Part shown: piece after piece, positions 57,427-64,000 of the stretch
Layout of the letters: the number at the start of each line of letters is the position of its first letter
How positions within the stretch are numbered: the stretch's first letter is position 1
Program-made: the position numbers and the translations under genes
Notes under the pieces: model-generated
Told to the model about the DNA's origin: nothing
What the model saw: the letters and a program-made list of their open reading frames with translations, nothing else
Databases searched by the model: none
Assembly: GCF_000006565.2 (NCBI RefSeq)
Contig: NC_031478.1
Span: 7,017,057-7,081,056, forward strand
From: Toxoplasma gondii ME49
Lineage: Eukaryota; Apicomplexa; Conoidasida; Eucoccidiorida; Sarcocystidae
Length of the DNA stretch: 64,000 nt
Direction of reading: 5' to 3'

Positions 57427-59144
57427 AGAAACAGGAGAGAAAAAGACACTGCTCATGCACTGCCGTCAAGACAACAACTGAAGCGCGTCTCTGAGGTGCA
57501 CATCTGGAAATTTGGGGGTTCTCGTTTCTGTGAACGACCTGTTTTGGCGGAGGCTCGACTTCACGTTGGTCTGCTGGTTCGGATTTTGGAAGACGGAGGA
57601 ATACAGAATGGTGGAAGGGGGACAGACCGCTGGCAAAGTGGAATGTTATTGTTTTATGCAGGAGGGTGACGTGCTTCGGAGAACTGGGGTCGACGGTAGG
57701 AGGTATATTCATACCTCGTCCGCGTATTGTGGCAATCATTAGATTTAGAGAGTGTCGCTGTGTAAGTGGTCCGCGATCCAGAACAGGTTTCGTTTTCGGG
57801 TGCTCGAAAGCCAGGGCAGAATGCTTTGTCTTTGTCAGAGGCAGTTCGAATTGGAGGGAACCCGCGCCCAGCAACGGGGTGTCTGTACACCCGACGCACG
57901 TAGACTGAAGGTTTCGTGAAAGAGCCCGGCTCGGAGCATTCGTGTTTTACTGCCGTGGATTTCAAGTGGCTGTTACATCGTATATGCCTCGACAAAGAGC
58001 ATAGTCGGAGGCGCCTACCTCAGGTTGAAATACCTCATGAAAAAAACAAGACGCAGTTCGGATTGACTGCCGTATCGTGCATGTCTTACGTTACGGTATC
58101 CGAAGTGCACTTCTAGCCGCGTACCGGTTTCTCCACTCCTGGCTTCTTGTGGGCAAGCAGTCCTGCATTTCTTCCACTGGTGAGTGATTTGTCAAGGCTT
58201 CTCTGCTGGCTGTTTAACCTTGCGGGGCGCGCGTTGCTTTCTCTGAGATTCGCGTCTCAAGGAGTCGAGAAACACGGGTAACAGCGAATACAAAGATGCC
58301 AGTTTACTTCCCCAGGCCACCCACACAAAACACTTTGGGTTTCCAGAGCGCTAAAAGGCGAGGCACGAAGGCGTCTTCGCAAGTGCAGTTTCGCTGAACG
58401 CGTGAAGCCGTTGAGACTGAAGAAACAACTTCACGAGTTGCATGCCATTGCGGTAGTGACACCAGAGGCCGATTGGCAACATACTATCACACTCGCAGCC
58501 ACAAGTCGCTCTCGTCGCACTGGAGTGGACGACTGGAACCGTGGAAGAAGCAGAGAGGGTCGAACGGTTCTCGGAAGACAATTGAAAGGAGTAGCAGAGA
58601 GTCGCTCGGGACCGCTGGCGGTACGTTATCGTCTTATGTGGCACTTTAGTTCTAAAGCTATGTGCAACAGGCACTTTTTCGGATCTCGCCCACCATAAAA
58701 GCAATGAACTTCATCTAGTTTTCCGTTTCTAAAGACGGAATGTGACGTGTCACAGCACCGCCTGGGCAATGAGAGAGTCAACAAGCAGCGGACTCTATCA
58801 ACGAATCTTATCGTTCTTCGGGCATCCAGAGGTACACGCGCTCTACTCTCACAGCTGGTTTTTCGGCGCAGTCCCGCAAACTCTATATCTTCAGGTCGAG
58901 CAGTGTTCGTGGGACAATCTACGATTTTTGCCTTGGGTTGTATATCTACTGTCGTTGACTTGGTCAGGATGTATGTGTTCCTTCGGGGGAGACAGCAGGG
59001 TTACCTACACGGTCCACCTGTTCCTCTTTCGAAACAACCGTCTGGTGACGCGTTCTTACGAACGCACAGTCACCGAACCTTTCTCTTTGTCGTTTCTGGT
59101 CATCTCCCTGAGCGAACCTCTGCATTGGATCCCGGTTTTCCGTT
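57427..59144. other. Convergent intergenic region with cox1-derived fragment
   Basis: The membrane protein gene and the kinase gene converge here. The left part (57427-58785) holds no gene that I can support. The right part contains the nuclear copy of a mitochondrial cox1 fragment, listed separately. Confidence 0.6.
58790..58985 (+). pseudogene. Nuclear mitochondrial DNA fragment: decayed cox1 piece
   Basis: In one frame the sequence reads LYQRILSFFGHPEV, matching the invariant cytochrome oxidase subunit 1 stretch normally seen as LYQHLFWFFGHPEV. About 60 bases later, in a shifted frame, it reads SISSGRAVFVGQSTIFALG and then CISTVV, matching the part of apicomplexan cox1 that follows FFGHPEV. 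The order and spacing fit cox1, but the frame is broken and the joining part is diverged. It is therefore a non-functional insertion (numt), a class known to be abundant in Toxoplasma. Its outer limits are approximate. Confidence 0.85.
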
Positions 59145-62100
59145 TTAAGTTCCGAGTTCTCCGTCTCTACACACCGTTTCACAGTCGCTCATCACGATTT
59201 GCCTAATTTTCTCTTCCAACGCCCACACGCCAGCCTCGTAGTCCTTTTCCTCACGCTTGAACGTGAAATTGAGGAAACGCAGATCTTTCAACACCTCGTC
59301 TTTGGGTCTGAACGGCTGGAGCTTCAGCCAGTCGTTCGCGTCCGTTGAGGCATGCGACCCCCAGGGCGGTGTTGCCCGCAGATTTTCGTTGCGAGGTTTA
59401 CCGTCTTTGTTCAGTACCGCTCGTTTTGTGCCAGGGCCTCCTGCCTTCACGGTGCAAAAAACAGCCTTACTGCATTCGTCTTTGAGGCAAAGGGCACTTT
59501 TCAGTTCTTCTCCAAAGTGTTCACCTGCAGCTTGGTCGTTACTGGGATTCCGTTGTCTTCTGGCTGTTGCAGGTTGCTTTATTGCCTCACGAGGCTCACG
59601 ACCTGGATTTGATTCCGCTGAGTCAGTACGCAGATTCTGCGTTCTTGCGGTGGGTCGTCGGTGTGTTCCGTGCTCCACACCGAAACGCGTGGCTTCCAGT
59701 GGCTGCGCGGCGTTCTGTGCTCCCGTGGCTGCGTTCTGCGGGCCCTTCGCAGGCAAACCGTCTAGTCGGCCAGCCATGCCTGGGGTGTATCGACACCAGG
59801 AAGGGAGGACGCGAGATGGGCTTTCCCTGTCGCCGTTGTTGAAGAATGCCGCGGGTGAAAGGCCGACGGGTACGGCATTCGACGGAAGCTTCAAGGGTCC
59901 TTCTGTCACATCCTCTTCCTCGACCTCCTCAGCAGCTACGCAGCCGCGTTCGTTGTCCCAGGGAATGTGTTCTCTTTTAGACTTTTCGTTGCTTGAACAG
60001 CGTGGAACAGCTTGATGTCCGCGAGCGGCAGGGGCTATGCCGTTAATGATGCCAGGTATTTCTTCCCTTGAGCTACGTTTAAAGACGGTTGTTTCTATTC
60101 TGCTGTCAGTTTCTCTCGACGTATTCGTACCCTGCTCGTTTTGTGGAGCAGATATTCCGCCCTCCGTAGTGTCCTGTAGGGAAGGTTCGTCCCGGGGGTC
60201 GGCAAGTGTCGGGTTTCCCTGACTGCTCTGTTTAATTCGCACTTTGTCGACTTCCGCGGCTGCACCCTCGGCTTGTGCTGCATTAGTTTTTTCCATCGAT
60301 ATCATTCTCTCACTGTCACCAGTGGGCTTTTCGCCGCCGCTGTTTGCTCCGTCACTTCCCTTGTGTGTTCTTCTCTCCCGGTTCCTCCATACGCCGCGAC
60401 CTAAGGCTTCCCAGTCGATGTTTCGGAGCCACGCAGACTGACGGAGTTCCTCGAACCCCCACCGTTGTTCCGGTTCACATAGCAATCCCTGAATAACATC
60501 TCTGCATGCAGCTGAGACTCGCACTTTTTCGGGGCCGCTGTGCTTTGGAAGCGTCAGAAAGCGACGGAAGTTGATGATGATGTAGGACAGCAACTGCGGG
60601 TTGTAGCTGGGAGTGTTGAAGGGCACTCCCCCGTAGATGCACTCAAACAGGATAACTCCCACCGACCACCAGTCCGCCGGAAACGAGTAGGGAAGACCTG
60701 CAAGCACCTCTGGCGCCATGTAGTGCGGCGTCCCGACTTGGGACAACGCCTCCAGACGAGAAATATGTGTCGGGGAAGAAGCTGGAGACAGAGTGGATGG
60801 AGCTGGAGAAGGCGCAGTTTCGTTCAAGGCGTCATGGCAGTGCTCGCCTCCGTCTGTCGGTGCTTTTGGTTCCACTGGAGTACTTCGTTTTTCTGCTGAT
60901 GGCGACCCGTGGATTGTCTCGGGAGTAGGCACGGCCAGCGCACCAGACAGACGTGGAAAAGAAAAGGCAGAAGCATCGGGAGTCGCCAAGGAATCGCAGC
61001 GCGGCGAAGAAGGCGACTGCAAACGAGGGGAGGAAGGAGTCACCGAAAGGGGAGGAGACGCGGGACCAGAGTAACAGGGAGTGAAGCTCAGAGGAGAGAC
61101 AGGAGAAACGTGAGGACATGAAGCAGCGGAGGCACCCGACGAAGCACACGGACGTAGAGGAGAACCGAGTTCACTTGCCGGCATGCCTCTGTGTTGGACA
61201 TCGGACGAAAGATCTGAAGAAAACTCTGAAGAGATGTTGCTCAAGGGAGGCTTTTCGTCCTCCTTCCAGTTAGCTTCGGAACCCACCACCCTGGCCGCGC
61301 TCGGTGTTTCGAAGACAGACGATGATGACAAATCAAAGGTCGGCGAACTTTGCCCTGGGGAGACGAAACTAGTCACAGCCGGAGCGGGCGCCTGAAAGCC
61401 GGCAGGGCGGACTTCATTCTGGGGAACCGCCTGTTGATTCGGGGACAGAGCGGAAGGCGGTTGTTGGGTAGCAGAATGCAGAAAGAACGGGTTTGAAGTT
61501 GTAGAAAAGGGAACTGAGGAAACGCCAGACAAAGAGTTGTCTGGTGGTGTGGCTTGACAAAGACTGGTTCCGCAATAAAGATTGAAACTGGTTTCCTGTG
61601 TCGAAGCAGTTATGGAACGTGAAGGAAGCGTTTGGTCGCGATCTATTGGGGTTTCTGGTATATCCTTGCCTTCTAGAGGAATGCCTGGGGAAGGAGGAAG
61701 TATCAGACTGCCCTCAGATGGTCGTCCTTCACTGCCGTCACAAGGGGGGATTTTTTCGCTCGTGGATCCAGCGTCGGGTGCCAGTTCTTCCCCGACGAGT
61801 TCTTTGGCATCTGCTCGGCGACTTTCATATGCACAACTCTGGATTTCTGGAAAAGCACGCGCGCAAGATCGAGAAGTGTGACTCGCGGGCGAAAGAGTAG
61901 GCGGAGAGTGGAAGACAAACTCTGACGTGGGGGAGGCTGATGAGGCAGGGGCAGGGGGAGCGAGCTCCTTCGAGTGGCAACAGTTCGGCGACGCTGCTAA
62001 ATGGGAAGAAAGGGGACTGGCAGGAGTGGAGGCAAGCATCGCAGACGTAGAAGCATGATTATTGTCCGCAAAACTACTAGCGATTAGCCCCCCTCTTTGC

Positions 62101-64000
62101 TCCTGTTTTTCCTCTAACTCATTAGGTTCTTCTGGAGCACCCGCGGAGCACGATGTCACGCCTTCGACTATCTCATCGTGTAACAGGCGCGGAGGCCTTA
62201 ATTTCCACGAAACAGCTGAAGCCTGCAGAGAGAAAGTTTTCTCAACTCCTTTTTTGCTTCGCTGCCCATACACTACAAATTCCGCTGATTGCTTCGAATG
62301 CGTTTTCTCGCTTCCTCGTGTTGCTAGGCGTGGATCTAGCGTGCCTGTGCTTCCCGTGTCGGAGAATTCACTATGAGTGGTGCTGCCAGAACTGGAGAAA
62401 TCACAGGGGGAATGGTAGTAGGCGCAGAGCCCAAAGTCGAGAAGTTTTAAGTTGCCCTTATCATCTAGAACAATGTTGCACGGCTTGATATCCCTGTGTA
62501 AGTAACCAAGTCGGTGAACGGTGTGCACCGCGAGGATCAACTGAGCAATGTAGAACTTTGTTGTCTCCTCAGAGAACCGGCCGCAGGCAACCAAGTGAGT
62601 CATGAGGTCACCGCCAGGAAGGTACTCCAAAACCTGGTAAAGATACCGCATGTCTTGGAATGTGCAGACAAGCTTGACGATGTGCCGGCTAACGACTTCT
62701 GCGAGGACGTGACGCTCTGCGTACAAACGCGTCCTTTCGTTCTTCATCTTGACGGCGCGTTTCTCCATTTGCTTCAGAGCAAATTTCTCCCCCGTTTGGC
62801 GATCTTGCACCAGACGAACAAGTCCATATGCTCCAACCCCCAAAACTGCAAGAACGCGAAAACGCTGAGTGTCTAAGCGTTCTCGTTGAGCCCGCAGCCA
62901 CGCGGTCTGTGCCGCCTCTAGGGCTGAAAGGTATTTTCGAAGGAGGGAATTTCTGTCTTCATCGGCATGCCTTTTCTCCGCCGTACGTGTTCTCGAAAGA
63001 AGATCTAAGTTCGTTTCATACCGTAGCGGCTTGCTCCCTCCCTCGTCACTGGGATTCAGTCTTAAGTTTCGTGGTTGTTTTGGCGCTCCTACGTTGTTTC
63101 GACACTGAAGATTCTCAGGCATCTCCGTAACAAGAGAGTTGCCTTGTGGCAGTGCACTCGCAGCTGCGGACGCCGGCGTAGAACAGCCAGATTGCATATC
63201 TTTGTCCATCCAAAAGTGCTCGGGTTCTGCTGCGTCTGACATTTCCTGTACTGAAGCCCATTTCTGGGTATTACTCTCCTCTGAATCTCCTCGCGTGGGC
63301 CTCCGGCGCTCGCTCATCCTAGCTGCAATATTGAGAATTGCTCGGACAGTTTTCTGCCTTTCGACCCGCTCTTCGTCTTTTTTCTTTCTTTCCGTTACAA
63401 ACTCTGCAAACAAACGCAGCTTTCTTCCGATCTGTGTAGCTCCGACGCCCTCTCTGATACTGCCACGGGAGGTGCGGCGACCTCCCCAGCCCCCTGCCCT
63501 CTCAGCCTGGCCTCTGGGCTTTGTAAAGTCGAAAAGGCGCTCCCGACACCGAAGTCCTCCAACTCCCATTGGTTCACAAATAAGTCCCGTATTTGTGGCC
63601 TGCTCTTCATTCGCTAGATTAGATTCGAAGAGGCCATTTGAAGCCTCGGGACATTCCGCACGCCCATCGTCGCCATTCTGGCGGGTGGGAAATCTGCAAA
63701 CTGGCTCATGCGAATTAGTCGTTCTCGATGGCACAGGCTCTGGCGATTGTCCCGATACACACTTCAAGGGAGTTCTGCCGCCAATCGCAACGGGGAATAC
63801 GGAAGCGTAGCTGGTTGGTGCTGACCGCGCACCACGCGTGGCAGGAGGTTTGATGCGGCACTCTGTTGTGGAATCGGAAGCAGATTTCTCGCCCACGCTC
63901 ACCTCAAGCTTGTCAGAGTTGGGGTCACCTGGTTCGCTGCTGTGCTCGCTTTTGATGGACCGACCTTTTATGATTTCTAAAGGGACTTCTCTGAATTTGT
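59145..64000 (-). CDS. NDR-family AGC serine/threonine kinase with giant activation-segment insert (5' partial)
   Basis: The frame is open from the right edge of the window to the stop at 59145, so the N-terminus lies outside. The catalytic domain starts near 62870 with LGVGAYGLVRL, then FALKQMEK (the ATP Lys), YLHRDIKPCNIVLD and LLDFGLCAYYH. A Ser/Pro-rich insertion of about 540 residues follows before SQVGTPHYMAPEVLAG and FPADWWSVGVILFECIYGG. The core ends near 60400 (WLRNIDWEALG). About 370 residues later comes FLNFTFKREE, the hydrophobic motif of NDR/LATS kinases, whose Thr is normally phosphorylated by an upstream STE20-type kinase. NDR kinases have a small insert after DFG; this one is greatly enlarged. 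The sequence before the core (RKKDEERVERQ, then LRKYLSALEAAQTAW) sits where NDR kinases bind MOB. In the catalytic loop, the residue between Pro and Asn is Cys where Asp is usual. A GAG/GTGAGCG string at 63902 could be a splice donor. Confidence 0.96.
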   Translation of the reverse strand, partial: KFREVPLEIIKGRSIKSEHSSEPGDPNSDKLEVSVGEKSASDSTTECRIKPPATRGARSAPTSYASVFPVAIGGRTPLKCVSGQSPEPVPSRTTNSHEPVCRFPTRQNGDDGRAECPEASNGLFESNLANEEQATNTGLICEPMGVGGLRCRERLFDFTKPRGQAERAGGWGGRRTSRGSIREGVGATQIGRKLRLFAEFVTERKKKDEERVERQKTVRAILNIAARMSERRRPTRGDSEESNTQKWASVQEMSDAAEPEHFWMDKDMQSGCSTPASAAASALPQGNSLVTEMPENLQCRNNVGAPKQPRNLRLNPSDEGGSKPLRYETNLDLLSRTRTAEKRHADEDRNSLLRKYLSALEAAQTAWLRAQRERLDTQRFRVLAVLGVGAYGLVRLVQDRQTGEKFALKQMEKRAVKMKNERTRLYAERHVLAEVVSRHIVKLVCTFQDMRYLYQVLEYLPGGDLMTHLVACGRFSEETTKFYIAQLILAVHTVHRLGYLHRDIKPCNIVLDDKGNLKLLDFGLCAYYHSPCDFSSSGSTTHSEFSDTGSTGTLDPRLATRGSEKTHSKQSAEFVVYGQRSKKGVEKTFSLQASAVSWKLRPPRLLHDEIVEGVTSCSAGAPEEPNELEEKQEQRGGLIASSFADNNHASTSAMLASTPASPLSSHLAASPNCCHSKELAPPAPASSASPTSEFVFHSPPTLSPASHTSRSCARAFPEIQSCAYESRRADAKELVGEELAPDAGSTSEKIPPCDGSEGRPSEGSLILPPSPGIPLEGKDIPETPIDRDQTLPSRSITASTQETSFNLYCGTSLCQATPPDNSLSGVSSVPFSTTSNPFFLHSATQQPPSALSPNQQAVPQNEVRPAGFQAPAPAVTSFVSPGQSSPTFDLSSSSVFETPSAARVVGSEANWKEDEKPPLSNISSEFSSDLSSDVQHRGMPASELGSPLRPCASSGASAASCPHVSPVSPLSFTPCYSGPASPPLSVTPSSPRLQSPSSPRCDSLATPDASAFSFPRLSGALAVPTPETIHGSPSAEKRSTPVEPKAPTDGGEHCHDALNETAPSPAPSTLSPASSPTHISRLEALSQVGTPHYMAPEVLAGLPYSFPADWWSVGVILFECIYGGVPFNTPSYNPQLLSYIIINFRRFLTLPKHSGPEKVRVSAACRDVIQGLLCEPEQRWGFEELRQSAWLRNIDWEALGRGVWRNRERRTHKGSDGANSGGEKPTGDSERMISMEKTNAAQAEGAAAEVDKVRIKQSSQGNPTLADPRDEPSLQDTTEGGISAPQNEQGTNTSRETDSRIETTVFKRSSREEIPGIINGIAPAARGHQAVPRCSSNEKSKREHIPWDNERGCVAAEEVEEEDVTEGPLKLPSNAVPVGLSPAAFFNNGDRESPSRVLPSWCRYTPGMAGRLDGLPAKGPQNAATGAQNAAQPLEATRFGVEHGTHRRPTARTQNLRTDSAESNPGREPREAIKQPATARRQRNPSNDQAAGEHFGEELKSALCLKDECSKAVFCTVKAGGPGTKRAVLNKDGKPRNENLRATPPWGSHASTDANDWLKLQPFRPKDEVLKDLRFLNFTFKREEKDYEAGVWALEEKIRQIVMSDCETVCRDGELGT

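Overview
The window is nuclear DNA from a tissue-cyst-forming coccidian of the Toxoplasma gondii type. The evidence is an ApiAP2 factor with an ACDC domain, coding sequence rich in Ser, Arg and Ala homopolymers, small exons split by GT-AG introns full of TA and GA microsatellites, and a decayed fragment of mitochondrial cox1 in an intergenic region. I cannot separate T. gondii from Hammondia or Neospora by reading alone. No bacterial, viral or transposon genes were seen.

Layout, left to right: PRMT5 arginine methyltransferase (388-3327, +, one exon); a two-AP2-domain ApiAP2 factor with a C-terminal ACDC domain (6122-11068, -, three exons); succinate dehydrogenase flavoprotein SDHA (15135-24925, -, nineteen exons, rebuilt in frame to 658 residues); an unrecognised Ser-rich protein (26927-28976, +); a 111-residue Trp-rich one-helix protein, probably mitochondrial (30597-32165, -); a giant F-box-like protein (35591-41383, +); an unrecognised protein of about 265 residues (43410-46038, -); a RING plus TRAF-type zinc finger protein (47166-49988, -); a multi-spanning membrane protein with a mitochondrial-type presequence (54319-57426, +); and the 3' part of an NDR-family AGC kinase that runs off the right edge (59145-64000, -). 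Gene-free stretches are 1 to 4 kb and hold pyrimidine tracts, TA repeats and presumed untranslated regions.

The genes do not form one pathway. Three could act in the mitochondrion (SDHA, the 111-residue protein and the membrane protein). The others point to arginine methylation, transcription, ubiquitin ligation and morphogenesis-type kinase signalling. The most notable points are an NDR-type kinase whose activation segment carries an insertion of about 540 residues and whose hydrophobic motif lies about 370 residues beyond the catalytic core; places in two genes where the best coding frame switches without a visible intron; a stop-free intron of 522 bases that keeps frame; a GC-AG intron in SDHA; and the cox1-derived nuclear fragment.

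Splice sites were placed by hand from consensus and frame continuity. They are firm for SDHA, the AP2 factor and the 111-residue protein, and less firm for the other spliced genes.
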